Shown: piece after piece, positions 34,901-42,609 of the stretch
Numbering within the stretch: position 1 is the stretch's first letter
How the letters are laid out: every line of letters begins with the position of its first letter
From: Acidobacteria bacterium 28-9
GTDB taxonomy: Bacteria; Acidobacteriota; Blastocatellia; Pyrinomonadales; Pyrinomonadaceae
NCBI GenBank assembly: GCA_002050355.1
Contig: MWYY01000037.1
Location: forward strand, 1-48,689
DNA: 48,689 bases
Reading direction: 5' to 3'
Translations under genes and position numbers: made by a program
The notes under the pieces: generated by a model
Told to the model about the DNA's origin: nothing
Database searches by the model: none
What the model saw: the letters and a program-made list of their open reading frames with translations, nothing else

Positions 34901-35157
34901 AAGCGGTCAGCAATGCGGCGCGTCATTCGGATTGTTCAAAAGTTCAAATTGATTTTAGCGTGGAAAATTCGATTGTCTGTTTGCGAATTGCGGACAACGG
35001 CAAAGGCTTCGACGCGGAAAATTCCAACGGCGACGGACAAGGCTTGCGAAGTATGACACGCCGCGCACGCGCTCTGGGCGGTGATTTGCAAATTTATTCG
35101 CAAAACGGAACAATTGTTAAATTTGGATTGCCTTTGCAAAAAGCAAGCCGCGTTTAG
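31975..35157 (+). CDS. Periplasmic-propeller hybrid sensor histidine kinase (Y_Y_Y, HisKA_3)
   Basis: The protein has about 1,060 residues (start TTG 31975; GTG 32059 is equally possible because there is no upstream ATG). A signal/TM segment LAWIALVLFLASISKAERLP is followed by Reg_prop propeller repeats (DSRGFLWFCTAEGISRFDGY, DRDGQIWVGSSDGLYKL and more), then a Y_Y_Y domain (KYEYRFGNSGWTPTTERTVN). A TM helix follows near residue 830, then HisKA_3 with H870 in RIASDLHDDIGANLTRISLL and a HATPase in RIADNGKGFDAENSNGDGQG. It senses an extracellular, probably glycan, signal and pairs with the NarL-type regulator that follows 96 bp downstream. Confidence 0.9.
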   Translation: MTFGKKTLIKIRSKKIIVQQSVRLKTRSVLPNALAKSSVHLRFASLAWIALVLFLASISKAERLPVKTYTVADGLLRDNVYRIRQDSRGFLWFCTAEGISRFDGYGFTNFTTDDGLQHRQANDFLETSKGTYLVATSAGIARLNPHGSPSSRENPLFTVYLPDNPKAKRFQVLYEDRDGQIWVGSSDGLYKLNESGGEFKLEFVPLGESLAAGLGVYIAEIIKDRRGALWVGTQESGLFRLRADGKVERFTTANGLPNNVVVSLLEDADGRIWAGMREPDSGGLCLLKSEPDANGSIVARLYTKKDGLPANWIPDLLQTGDGRFWVATIAGLCLWQERGEAGGSVCKTYTAKNGICDLDVWSLIEDKNGNLWTGSKCGAKKVARYGFTTFDKTDGLGGESIRTIFENQVDELFAGVPAGVYGQAIYNVSRFEADKFSLGNPRLPKQTVNLGWGWNQTVWQDGGGAWWIPTGEGLFRSPPRTSFENLARTELEKIETGAEGKEIFRLFEDSRGDVWIATIAGASELLRWERASQTWHNYTEQVGFGVFRRVGTAFVEDRSGNLWIATGAEDSALIRYRDGHFTVFTQLDGAPPGWTKDLFIDSAGSLWLTNSIAGAWRLDDTNADRLQFVKYTTAGGLSSNDVLCITEDRFGRIYLGTGRGIDRLDPATGQVENFTTADGLPSSYVEIAYRDRTGALWFATAKELARFMPEPERASKPPIVLITGLRIAGVEQKISFLGETEAPHLDLTSDQKQISVDFIGLGATLGEKLKYEYRFGNSGWTPTTERTVNFANLSSGEYQFEVRAQTADRIYSQTLATVSFKIAAPFWQSPWFIIPLFALTSAAIYFFHRFRLTRLLQMERIRTRIASDLHDDIGANLTRISLLSEVAKQKSDNGNGNLLSSIADIARESVASMNDIVWAVSPDHDSLLDLTRRMRQHAEEVFAYREIDLDFHAPTTDADLKLSVGARRDLLLIFKEAVSNAARHSDCSKVQIDFSVENSIVCLRIADNGKGFDAENSNGDGQGLRSMTRRARALGGDLQIYSQNGTIVKFGLPLQKASRV

Positions 35158-35253
35158 CCGGAATCGCTTTGCCAATAGACAGATTAATTTTTTCCGACCC
35201 TACTCAAACGTGCAGGCGACAGGCGAATTTTTTTCGAGTAAATTAAATCTAAC

Positions 35254-35931
35254 GTGATTTCCACAATCGAAAACTATCAAACAAAAACTGCTCTTGCGTC
35301 CTTGCGCGTGGTGCTGATTGAAGATTTGCGCGACGTGCGCGAGGGTTTGATCGCGCTGATAAACGGCACGGCAGATTTTAGGTGTGTTGCCAATTACGGA
35401 ATGATGGAAACGGCGCTGGCGGGAATCGAGCGAGACAAACCCGACGTAATTTTGACCGATTTGGGTTTGCCCGGAATGTCAGGCATTGAAGGCATTGAGA
35501 AATTACGAGCGATGTTCGCCGATGTGCCAATTATCGCGCTGACGATTTATGATAATGACACGGAGATTTTCGACGCTCTGTGCAACGGCGCGAACGGTTA
35601 CCTGCTGAAAAACACGCCGCCCGCCCGACTTCTCGAAGCGTTAAAAGAAGCGGTTGACGGCGGCTCGCCGATGTCTCCCCAGATCGCCGCTCGCGTCGTC
35701 AAACTCTTTCGTCAATTTCGCCCGCCCGAATATTCAGATTACCGTCTCACGCCACAGGAAACCGAACTCTTAAAACTTCTCATCGAAGGTCATCATAAAA
35801 AAACCGCCGCCAAGGAAATGGGAATTTCATTTCACACCGTTTCGTTTCACCTGAAAAACATCTACGAAAAACTGCAAGTCCACTCGAAAACCGAGGCGGT
35901 CGCCAAAGCCCTGCGCGAAAAGTTAGTTTAA
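35254..35931 (+). CDS. NarL/FixJ-type response regulator
   Basis: The 225-residue protein starts at GTG 35254. The receiver domain holds D24 (EDLRDVREGL), phospho-acceptor D69 in VILTDLGLPGMSG and K119 (YLLKNTPP). The C-terminal LuxR helix-turn-helix is LTPQETELLKLLIEGHHKKT then AAKEMGISFHTVSFHLKNIY. It is the partner of the preceding HisKA_3 kinase. A conserved upstream element begins 25 bp after its stop and recurs before other secreted-protein genes of the island, so these are candidate targets. Confidence 0.92.
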   Translation: MISTIENYQTKTALASLRVVLIEDLRDVREGLIALINGTADFRCVANYGMMETALAGIERDKPDVILTDLGLPGMSGIEGIEKLRAMFADVPIIALTIYDNDTEIFDALCNGANGYLLKNTPPARLLEALKEAVDGGSPMSPQIAARVVKLFRQFRPPEYSDYRLTPQETELLKLLIEGHHKKTAAKEMGISFHTVSFHLKNIYEKLQVHSKTEAVAKALREKLV

Positions 35932-35955
35932 TCATTCCGCAATCCGCAATTATCT

Positions 35956-36005
35956 TGCCCTGCACATTTGTGTAGTTACTTTGTCTTCCCTTTTTTGCAA
36001 AAATC
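35956..36005 (+). promoter_or_regulatory. Upstream element, copy A (before the cytolysin-like gene)
   Basis: The segment reads CCTGCACATTTGTGTAGTTAC, then TTTGTC..CCCTTTTTTGCAAAAAT. It aligns, with roughly 60 percent identity, to copies B (39162-39228) and C (40429-40494): CCTACACATCAGAGTARTTAC..CGTCTGTTTGCTGTAAAAA. It lies between the response-regulator stop and the cytolysin-like gene. It may contain the promoter or a regulator binding site; this is inference from repetition only. Confidence 0.35.
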
Positions 36006-36145
36006 GGCTCGTAAAACAAGCGCTGATTTTCGGAGTGCCTCGTTTTAGTTGATGACAAATTTGAAATTTTAATCGAAAAATTGGATTGCTGAAAATATCT
36101 ATGTTCGATGCAGTAATAAATTATGTTTATTTTAGGAGATACAAA

Positions 36146-37906
36146 ATGAAAAATATGAATTGTGTTTCGACTCGAATTGTATTCGGAGTTCTGGCATTGG
36201 GTATCGTTATGATTCTGGCAGGCGCAGCACAAGCGCAGTCGAAGATAATTCGTCCCATAACGACTTCGCCGCGTCCCATAATTCGCCCAATAGAACCTGC
36301 GCCGCGTCCCGTACTTGTAGTGACGAAGCCATCAAGCGAAGTTCAACTTAATCCCGAAGTCAGAGAAGCGATGGCAAACGCGCCCTTGCTCGAAGCCGCG
36401 ACGGTTGATGCTTTTATCGAAGCAATGCCTGACTGGAAATCAAGAAACAAAATCAAACCCTCGGCTAAAAACGAAACTCCCGGCGGTGAATCAAAGGAAG
36501 CTAAAGAAGGACGCAACTATACTGTGGTTCGCACCAACTATTCGCTCACGGAAACGCCCGAAGAAATCGTTACCTATCAGCCGGTCAACGCCTTCTGGCT
36601 CGGCGCTTTGGTGCAGGGACAAGGCTTGCAGCAGGGCATCGGCTCGATGCAGGAAGTCGCTGTTCCCGCCGAAATGCGCGCGTCTTTTAAAGTCAAAGTT
36701 GATTTGCCGATGAGCGGCAATTTTCGCGTCGTTGACGCGCCCAGCGCTTCGACCGTCGGTTCGGCGCTCGGAGATTTAATGCGGAAGGGCAACTCGACGA
36801 AATGGGGCGGCGCGCGCTTTCTGAAAATCATTGACAACTACAGCGAAGAACAAACGGCGCAGGAGTTGGGAATCAATGCGCGCTACCTGACGGCGGAACT
36901 CAAAGCATCGTTAAAGACTGAACGTTCCGCCGCTAAACATACGATTACGGCAACCTTTATCGAACGCGCCTTTACGGCGACGGCTGATATCGAGGGACAC
37001 AGCCGTCGGGCGGCGTTTTTTAACGACGCATTTTCGGTCGAAGACGCCCGCGCGCTAGTCAACCAAAAACATATAACGGCGTCCAATCTGCCGACGTATA
37101 TCAAATCGATTACATACGGGCGCATCGTCGTGTTTAATCTGACTTCAAAACTTTCCGAAGAAGAAATGCACGTTGCGCTCGAAGGCTCGGTCAGCGGCGG
37201 CACTTGGAGTGTCGACGCCAACGTCAAAAGCGACTCGAAATCCAAAACCGCTCTGTTCGAGCTGCGCGTAACCGAATTCGGCGGTCCTCAGAACGGTTTT
37301 TCAAAACTTATTCCGGCGACGGGCATCGAAAAAGTGTTGGAAATAATGAACAGTTATCTGCAGCAGCCTGCGCCGCTCAGCACGATGATGCCGATTTCCT
37401 ACACCGTCAATACGCTGCGCGACGACCAGTTGGCGGCGATGTCCGTAACGACCAAATACACCGTCACAAAATACATTCCCGACCCGATTGGCGAGCGATA
37501 CCGCATCAAAATGTGGTTTGAAGTTACCGGCTCGGACGACGGCGTGGGTGATAACACTCTCGAGTGCTACGGCGAGTTGCGCGTCAACGGCGACGTTTGG
37601 TGGGCGATTGACCGCGAGTCGGTGGTTATGCGCGAAGCCGGTCAAACAATCGACATCAGCGAGGACGCGGGGCGGCGCAAAAAGGAATTTTTCTTTGATT
37701 ACCACTACGACGGCAGCACGCCTTTCAAATTCGAGCTTCGTCTGCGCGACGCGGATGACCGCAGCGGAGACGACGACATTGGAATCTATAGCGGAACGCT
37801 GGATTTGCCTGCCATCGCCGGAAAGAATACGGACTTTAATTGGGACAGCGGTAGCGGCGAATCGGGCTGGCTGCGTATCGGGGTCGAGCGTGTGGATTAC
37901 TTTTAA
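36146..37906 (+). CDS. Secreted cholesterol-dependent-cytolysin-like protein
   Basis: The 586-residue protein starts at ATG 36146 (TAGGAG 36134-36139). It has a signal peptide (IVFGVLALGIVMILAGAAQA), a Pro-rich linker with RPI repeats (35-58), then a core at about 145-440 that resembles thiol-activated cytolysins. Shared landmarks: DAPSASTVGSALGDLMRKG (pore-domain entry), NYSEEQTAQELG, AFFNDAFSVEDARALVN, and LPTYIKSITYGRIVVFNLTS (compare PPAYISSVAYGR in CDCs). Finally PISYTVNTLRDDQLAAM compares with IAYTTNFLKDNELA. The 450-586 C-terminal domain differs from the CDC membrane-anchor domain 4 and carries FEVTGSDDGVGDNTLECYGE. It would be a CDC-like pore former or relative. Confidence 0.7.
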   Translation: MKNMNCVSTRIVFGVLALGIVMILAGAAQAQSKIIRPITTSPRPIIRPIEPAPRPVLVVTKPSSEVQLNPEVREAMANAPLLEAATVDAFIEAMPDWKSRNKIKPSAKNETPGGESKEAKEGRNYTVVRTNYSLTETPEEIVTYQPVNAFWLGALVQGQGLQQGIGSMQEVAVPAEMRASFKVKVDLPMSGNFRVVDAPSASTVGSALGDLMRKGNSTKWGGARFLKIIDNYSEEQTAQELGINARYLTAELKASLKTERSAAKHTITATFIERAFTATADIEGHSRRAAFFNDAFSVEDARALVNQKHITASNLPTYIKSITYGRIVVFNLTSKLSEEEMHVALEGSVSGGTWSVDANVKSDSKSKTALFELRVTEFGGPQNGFSKLIPATGIEKVLEIMNSYLQQPAPLSTMMPISYTVNTLRDDQLAAMSVTTKYTVTKYIPDPIGERYRIKMWFEVTGSDDGVGDNTLECYGELRVNGDVWWAIDRESVVMREAGQTIDISEDAGRRKKEFFFDYHYDGSTPFKFELRLRDADDRSGDDDIGIYSGTLDLPAIAGKNTDFNWDSGSGESGWLRIGVERVDYF

Positions 37907-38011
37907 GGCAGTTTCCATTGATATTGTTTAACTTTATCGTCTTTATTTCGGAAGACTCGTTCGAGTCAATGCTCCAAACGAAACAGTAAGATGGCAGGAG
38001 GAATATGGCTA

Positions 38012-38629
38012 ATGATTAACAAACTCAAAATAAAAACCGTGTTGCTTTGCTCTCTGGCGCTCGCCGTCTTCGGCTGCAATTCAAGTTCGTCAAGTGAGGC
38101 AACCACCTCGCGTGCGGAAACGAGCGGTTCAACCGCCAATGCGTCGCAAGCGTCAAGCACGATTGATGTATGTTCGCTCGTGACAAAGGAAGATGTAGGA
38201 GCAGCGATTGGCGAAACCATCGTGCAAACGGAGGCTACTGACGACACTTGCATCTACCAGACCGAAGACGATATGGGCAGCCGCGTCGAGATTGAAGTCA
38301 AGCGCAAGGATGCCGGCGGTGAAATGCAGGCGGCGCGCGACGTGGCAAAAATCCTGGGCAAGCTGGGCGGCGAGATGAAAGACGCGAAGGGAGCGGAAGG
38401 CGATGTCGGCGAAATGCTGGCGAAAGACTCTGCTTCTGTTTCCGGTATCGGAGACGAGGCTTTCTTCGGCGCAAACGAGCAGCTTTTCGTTTTGAAGAAC
38501 AACGTTTATTTCACAGTTCTTCCGCCGATGATGAGACCGCGCACGGGTTCCGGGAATCCGTTATTAAAGGCTGAGGAAAAACGCGCAATGGCAAAGGTCA
38601 TCGCGCAGAAGGCGGCAGCGAAACTATAA
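38012..38629 (+). CDS. DUF3558-like lipoprotein
   Basis: The 205-residue protein starts at ATG 38012 after AGGAGG (37996-38001); an upstream ATG at 37991 precedes that site. It has a signal peptide with lipobox VFGC (about residue 18) and a Ser/Thr-rich linker. The conserved VCSLVTKEDVGAAIGETI (about 46-63) is typical of the DUF3558/SdpA-like lipoprotein group, followed by two Cys-linked beta regions (DDTCIYQTED). Likely periplasmic; role unknown. It is part of the secreted-protein island, with the next gene 45 bp downstream. Confidence 0.7.
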   Translation: MINKLKIKTVLLCSLALAVFGCNSSSSSEATTSRAETSGSTANASQASSTIDVCSLVTKEDVGAAIGETIVQTEATDDTCIYQTEDDMGSRVEIEVKRKDAGGEMQAARDVAKILGKLGGEMKDAKGAEGDVGEMLAKDSASVSGIGDEAFFGANEQLFVLKNNVYFTVLPPMMRPRTGSGNPLLKAEEKRAMAKVIAQKAAAKL

Positions 38630-38674
38630 CTAGCAAGACAGAGGAAACATGATTAAAAGCGAAAGAAATACATT

Positions 38675-39034
38675 ATGCAGACAAAATCGAAAAAAAATTT
38701 ATTCATTACTTTAACGATAATATTTTTGTTCTCAGCTGATTTGTCGGCAGCGAAAGGCTTCGGCAAACAGACGAGTTCGGCGGATTCGGCGGCAAAATCG
38801 CTTTATACCGCAAGGCTCAAGAAAAAACGAGCGGAGGCTTTGAAAGTCGCCGCGCCTGCCGTCGTCAAGAAACTGTTTGCCAATGGCGCGGGCGGATGGG
38901 AATTTATGGGCTGCGAAAAGCAGCGAAGCGTTTGGAATTGTTCTTACCGCAACGAAGGCGGCGGCGTGAATATGATGGTTGTCAAAAAAGGCTCGTCGTA
39001 TCGCGTAACGGCAATTTCTTACATCGCAGACTGA
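38675..39034 (+). CDS. Small secreted protein of unknown function
   Basis: The 119-residue protein starts at ATG 38675. A signal peptide (FITLTIIFLFSADLSAAKG) is followed by a basic, helical region (SLYTARLKKKRAEALKVAAP) and two Cys residues (MGCEKQRSVWNCSYRNEG) that may form a disulfide. No family recognised. It lies between the DUF3558-like lipoprotein and the first Sm-like gene of the island. Confidence 0.6.
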   Translation: MQTKSKKNLFITLTIIFLFSADLSAAKGFGKQTSSADSAAKSLYTARLKKKRAEALKVAAPAVVKKLFANGAGGWEFMGCEKQRSVWNCSYRNEGGGVNMMVVKKGSSYRVTAISYIAD

Positions 39035-39161
39035 GGCAAGAGAATCGCGTTTTGAAAGCAAAGCGCAGCCAAACGCCAAAGCCCTACGCGAGCGATTAAT
39101 TTAGTTAATAACGAATTGTGAATAAATGTCTGTTCAATTTGTAATTTCGTAACTTCGTAAT

Positions 39162-39228
39162 TCGTCATTGATATTTATCCTACACATCAGAGTAATTACA
39201 TCGCCCGTCTGTTTGCTGTAAAAATAGA
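39162..39228 (+). promoter_or_regulatory. Upstream element, copy B (before the first Sm-like gene)
   Basis: The 67-bp block starts TTCGTCATTGATATTTATCC and contains ACACATCAGAGTAATTAC and CGTCTGTTTGCTGTAAAAA. It is almost identical to copy C (40429-40494), with four substitutions and a one-base gap. It ends 27 bp before the ATG of the gene at 39256, whose ribosome binding site is AAGGAG. Duplication of a leader together with its gene is one explanation; a shared regulator site is another. Confidence 0.55.
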
Positions 39229-39255
39229 GCCGTTTGACACTTTTAAGGAGAAATT

Positions 39256-39648
39256 ATGTTTAAAAAATACTTGTCATCGGCATTAGTAATTTTGGTCACT
39301 AACCTGGCTTTCGGCGCAACGGCTTTTGCCGGCACTAAAGCGGATAAGGAGGCGAAATTTGCCGCCAAAGTAAAAAACGAACTTGTAAAACTCGGTACGG
39401 GAACCGATGCGCGGGTTGAAGTCAAATTACGAGACAAAACAAAGCTGAAAGGCTATATCAGCCAAATCAGCGAAAACGGCTTTGTGATAGTCGAAGATAA
39501 TACAAATACACCAATCGAAGTTTCGTTTTCACAAACAAAACAAGTCAAAGGCAACAATCTTTCGACAGGCGTTAAGATTGCGATTGGGGTTGGGATTGGA
39601 GTTGCGCTTGTTTTCGTAGTGCTGTTCTTCCTAATAACAGACCATTAA
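39256..39648 (+). CDS. Exported Sm-like domain protein with C-terminal membrane helix, copy 1
   Basis: The 130-residue protein starts at ATG 39256 (TTAAGGAG upstream). Signal peptide (SALVILVTNLAFGATAFA), then an Sm-like beta barrel (ARVEVKLRDKTKLKGYISQI through VSFSQTKQVKGNN), and a C-terminal transmembrane helix with a GxGxG motif (IAIGVGIGVALVFVVLFFLI). The fold resembles LSm proteins that bind RNA, but the signal sequence puts it outside the cytoplasm, so it may have another ligand. A paralogue follows at 39782-40195. Confidence 0.65.
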   Translation: MFKKYLSSALVILVTNLAFGATAFAGTKADKEAKFAAKVKNELVKLGTGTDARVEVKLRDKTKLKGYISQISENGFVIVEDNTNTPIEVSFSQTKQVKGNNLSTGVKIAIGVGIGVALVFVVLFFLITDH

Positions 39649-39781
39649 TCAAGTAACAAAGGAGTTCGGTGTCGGAATAGCAATTGAATTCCTTTGACAC
39701 TTTTTTCGTCTTTGTCACTAACTGGTAGAAATAGAATTGACGCGAGCCGCGTTGAACAAAAACAAAATAAAGGAGAAATTT

Positions 39782-40195
39782 ATGCTCAGAAAATCTTTAT
39801 CTATGGCGTTACTTGGATTGACGCTTCTTTTCACTAATCTTCAATTAATTAACGCGCAAACAAATACGGGCAATAATGCCGCAACTGTCGAAAAAATTAA
39901 AGCAAATGTGACTAAACGCGGGACGGGAGAGAAAGCTCGCGTTAACGTCAAAATGCTGAATGGAACAAAAATGAAGGGGTTTATCAGTCAAGCAGCAGAC
40001 GATTCATTTACTCTTACTGATTCAAAGACCAGGCAAACAAGCACTCTTGATTACAGCGATGTAGCACAGGTGAAAGGAACCGGATTATCAACCACATCGA
40101 AAATCCTGATTGGCGTTGGAGTCGGAGTTGCAGTTACGGCGGTTGTGTTAGCTGTTGCATTTAGGAATTTTGATCCTCTTGGTAGTCTCCGCTGA
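39782..40195 (+). CDS. Exported Sm-like domain protein with C-terminal membrane helix, copy 2
   Basis: The 137-residue paralogue of the previous gene starts at ATG 39782 (AAAGGAGAAATTT upstream). The signal peptide is LLGLTLLFTNLQLINAQ and the barrel region is ARVNVKMLNGTKMKGFISQA, ending SDVAQVKGTGLSTT. The membrane helix is ILIGVGVGVAVTAVVLAVAF. About half of the barrel residues match copy 1 (for example GTGxxARVxVKxxxxTKxKGxISQ). The two are a tandem duplication, and a third degraded copy lies just beyond (40315-40372). Confidence 0.65.
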   Translation: MLRKSLSMALLGLTLLFTNLQLINAQTNTGNNAATVEKIKANVTKRGTGEKARVNVKMLNGTKMKGFISQAADDSFTLTDSKTRQTSTLDYSDVAQVKGTGLSTTSKILIGVGVGVAVTAVVLAVAFRNFDPLGSLR

Positions 40196-40314
40196 CCGAC
40201 CGAACACCGTCCGGCTTGATGCGCTCTGACCACGCCGGAGTTACAGCGTCGCTCAAGTTAAAACCGTAGTGTTTTTACAAGCGAAAATGGAAAACTAAGC
40301 GGTTAGCCAGGCGA

Positions 40315-40372
40315 GTGTTGTTCTTCCTATTAACAGACCGTTAATCACGGAACAAAGGAGTTCGGTGTCGGA
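40315..40372 (+). pseudogene. 3' remnant of a third Sm-like gene copy
   Basis: GTGTTGTTCTTCCTATTAAC and the following bases match the last codons and trailer of copy 1 (39617-39675; VVLFFLITDH-stop, then ACAAAGGAGTTCGGTGTCGG) with a few substitutions over 58 bp. The rest of 40196-40314 contains no coding sequence. The remnant shows that the Sm-like unit existed at least three times and partly decayed; the leader copy C follows. Confidence 0.55.
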
Positions 40373-40428
40373 GTTATTGTCGAAGCACTGTTATTACTCC
40401 CGTGAGTATTTCGACCTTAATTTCATAT

Positions 40429-40494
40429 TCGTCATTGATATTTGTCCTACACATCAGAGTAGTTACGTCGCTCGTCTGTTTGCTGTAAAAAGAG
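40429..40494 (+). promoter_or_regulatory. Upstream element, copy C (before the CSLREA gene)
   Basis: The block is nearly identical to copy B (39162-39228), including CCTACACATCAGAGTAGTTA and CGTCTGTTTGCTGTAAAAA. It lies 127 bp before the start of the CSLREA protein gene (40621). Confidence 0.5.
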
Positions 40495-40620
40495 ATTCGA
40501 CTTTGTAAACAATTTTGAAATTTCGAACTAATCTCTTTGCTTATTCTGATGTCCCAATAAAAATAATCCGGCGAGCTTAGCAGCCGGCAACTAAAACAAT
40601 TTAATTTGGAGGAACTCTTT

Positions 40621-41952
40621 ATGAAAATCTTTTCAATCTTTTTCTTATTGTTATTCAGCATAGCTGCAACCGAAACCTTTGCCGTAGATTTTACGGTGAA
40701 TTTAACCACTGACCAGCACGACGCAAGCACGGCGGACGGTGTCTGCGATATTGATTTGGTAACCGCAGGCGAGCAATGCTCATTAAGAGCGGCGGTTGAG
40801 CAAGCTAACAATCTCGGCGGCAATGACCGTGTTTTGTTTAATCTGCCAGCGAATTCAACCATTACATTGACGACTGCTAACGGCGGAGAGATTCCGATAA
40901 ACAACTCCGGAACTTTAGAGATAGCGGGCAGTGGCGCAGACAATCTAACGATTGACGGCGGTGCGGGAACAAACCGCATCTTTCACACAAATCAAGCGAC
41001 TGTCAATATTATTGGTTTGACCCTTACGGGCGGTAACAAATCCGCCTTCGGCGTCAATAGCGGCGGAGCGATTTTAGTCGAAGGAGGCGCGCTGACGCTC
41101 GACCGTGTTCACGTGACCGGCAATACAGCGCACAGCGGCGGCGGCGGTATAGATTTCCAATTAGGCACACACCGAATTATCAACTCAACCTTTTCCAACA
41201 ACACTACAATCTTTCAGGGCGGCGGCTTCTTTGTCAGCTTTGGCACCACTCTAACAGTCATCAACTCAACCATCTCGGGAAACACGGCAGGAATGGGCGG
41301 CGGCGGTTTTGACAGCCAGGGAACAGTTACGCTCCGCAACGTAACGATTATTAATAACTCATCAAGGGTTGGGGGCGGCATCGGTCAATCAGGTGTGCTA
41401 AATATGGGCAATACGATTGTCGCAGGTAATACAGCAGCCGTTGACCTTGGTACCGACGTTAGTCCCGACATTTACTCAAGCCCCGGTAAAACAATTGTTT
41501 CGGCAGGCGGTAACCTAATCGGCAACAATTCAAACGTCGAGACAGCATTTCCCGCCGGAAATCCGAACACGAATAACGATATAGTCGGCACATCTGTTTC
41601 GCCGATTAACCCCCAACTCGGCAGCTTAGCAGATAACGGCGGCACAACTCCGACACACGCACTGCTTGCGGGAAGCCCGGCAATTGATGCTGGACTCAAT
41701 GCTTGGGCGGTAGACCCGCTCAATAATACTACTCTTGCTTTTGATCAACGAGGAACAGGCTATATGCGAATTGTTGACGGAGATAACAACGGCTCGTCAA
41801 TAGTTGACATCGGAGCGTTTGAAGTGCAGCCGGAAAACGTAGTGCCAACTACCACAGAGCAATGCAAAAATGGCGGATGGATGACGTTTACAATGCCGCG
41901 CAGGTTCAAGAATCAAGGCGACTGCATTCAGTTCGTCAACACAGGCAAGTAG
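40621..41952 (+). CDS. Secreted CSLREA-domain beta-helix protein
   Basis: The 443-residue protein starts at ATG 40621 (GGAGG 40608-40612). Signal peptide ([19 protein letters not shown]), then the CSLREA-type domain: [20 protein letters not shown] then EQAN (about 38-61). A right-handed parallel beta-helix follows with Gly/Asn-rich turns ([20 protein letters not shown] and later [11 protein letters not shown] and [11 protein letters not shown]), plus a C-terminal two-Cys segment with [19 protein letters not shown]. It is a large surface or secreted adhesin-like protein. Similar proteins are frequent in Acidobacteriota and Chloroflexi. Confidence 0.85.
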   Translation: MKIFSIFFLLLFSIAATETFAVDFTVNLTTDQHDASTADGVCDIDLVTAGEQCSLRAAVEQANNLGGNDRVLFNLPANSTITLTTANGGEIPINNSGTLEIAGSGADNLTIDGGAGTNRIFHTNQATVNIIGLTLTGGNKSAFGVNSGGAILVEGGALTLDRVHVTGNTAHSGGGGIDFQLGTHRIINSTFSNNTTIFQGGGFFVSFGTTLTVINSTISGNTAGMGGGGFDSQGTVTLRNVTIINNSSRVGGGIGQSGVLNMGNTIVAGNTAAVDLGTDVSPDIYSSPGKTIVSAGGNLIGNNSNVETAFPAGNPNTNNDIVGTSVSPINPQLGSLADNGGTTPTHALLAGSPAIDAGLNAWAVDPLNNTTLAFDQRGTGYMRIVDGDNNGSSIVDIGAFEVQPENVVPTTTEQCKNGGWMTFTMPRRFKNQGDCIQFVNTGK

Positions 41953-42000
41953 CTAATGCCATAAGTTATCAGCTACTTTGAAATATAAATAATAGGCAAG

Positions 42001-42345
42001 ACGAATCTGCCGTTGATATTTGCCGAAGACTTCAACGCGGATGCCAAAACCAGTAATGCTAAGTATCAATTCTTGCAAAATCCCGGCTCGTTTGGATGTG
42101 TCTATTCCGAGACACATCCAAACGAGCCGGGATTTCTGTTGGCGTTGTTTCCGGATAATCCATACTGCGCTTACACTACACCTACACAAAGGCATATTTG
42201 ATATTCGTAATGGGAGAATTTGACGCGCTTGATGTGGATAGTATTAGCGAAAATCCGATGACTGTTAGAACGCCTTCGAGTTTTATGTGTTCAGACCACG
42301 CTGTTGTTATGGCGAAGCTCATGTTAAAACCATTGAGTCTTTTAC
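42001..42345 (+). pseudogene. Decayed endonuclease/exonuclease/phosphatase-like gene
   Basis: The first frame (42001-42201) contains LPLIFAEDFNADAKTSNAKY, resembling the GDFNAD motif region of EEP-family hydrolases (DNase I/sphingomyelinase fold). It ends at a TGA at 42199. A second frame 42187-42345 continues with YLIFVMGEFDALDVDS and the typical C-terminal SDH motif in SSFMCSDHAVVMAKLMLK. The two are joined by a frameshift near 42190, and no complete catalytic set is present. The match is by pattern only. Confidence 0.45.
42078..42135. repeat. Perfect 58-bp palindrome (26-bp stem, 6-nt loop)
   Basis: Bases 42078-42103 (starting AAATCCCGGCTCGTTTGG) are the exact reverse complement of 42110-42135 around the loop ATTCCG (42104-42109). 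The stem includes 14 G:C pairs and would form a very stable hairpin. It falls inside the decayed EEP-like frame, with no T tract behind, so it is not a standard terminator. It may be a cruciform-forming site, a templated inverted duplication or a mobile hairpin. Confidence 0.9.
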
Positions 42346-42473
42346 CAAGCGGAAATAGAAAACTGATCAGAACAATTTTATTTTTATTGATTCCGGCGGT
42401 TGTAAAACCAACCGTCCGGGATAAGTGTTGCCAAATTTTGCCGTTAACGACGGAAAGAGGAGGATTTTATCAA

Positions 42474-42601
42474 ATGAAAGAATATTCACGTCGTCGATTT
42501 CTTAAACATATCGTGAGCTGATTGCCATCGGACACCAAAATGTCGAAGGCTCAAAGGCATACGCCGAAGCTATCAAAAACATCTTAAAGACATTTATTTA
42601 A
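42474..42601 (+). pseudogene. Tat-signal gene remnant with internal deletion
   Basis: ATG 42474 is preceded by GAGGAGG (42457-42463) and encodes MKEYSRRRFLKHIVS, with a twin-arginine SRRRFLK start, then TGA at 42519. In the +2 frame from 42515 the sequence ELIAIGHQNVEGSKAYAEAI then KNILKTFI ends at TAA 42599. It looks like the C-terminus of a secreted hydrolase, with an H-x-N-x-x-G-x-x-x-Y-A-x-A-I pattern. A deletion or frameshift that joined the N- and C-ends of a Tat-exported hydrolase explains this, with low certainty. It abuts the ABC permease gene on the other strand. Confidence 0.45.
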
Positions 42602-42609
42602 TCGGTTTG

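Noticed and set aside
37551..37641. ECYGELRVNGDVWW segment as the CDC undecapeptide
   Set aside because: It resembles ECTGLAWEWWR only superficially and falls in a domain that does not align with CDC domain 4.
37301..37918. Long minus-strand open frame opposite the cytolysin-like gene
   Set aside because: It is antisense to a gene with signal peptide, strong ribosome binding site and family landmarks.
41953..42195. Minus-strand open frame over the palindrome region
   Set aside because: It overlaps the decayed plus-strand EEP-like frame and the palindrome, has no ribosome binding site, and its residues match no family.
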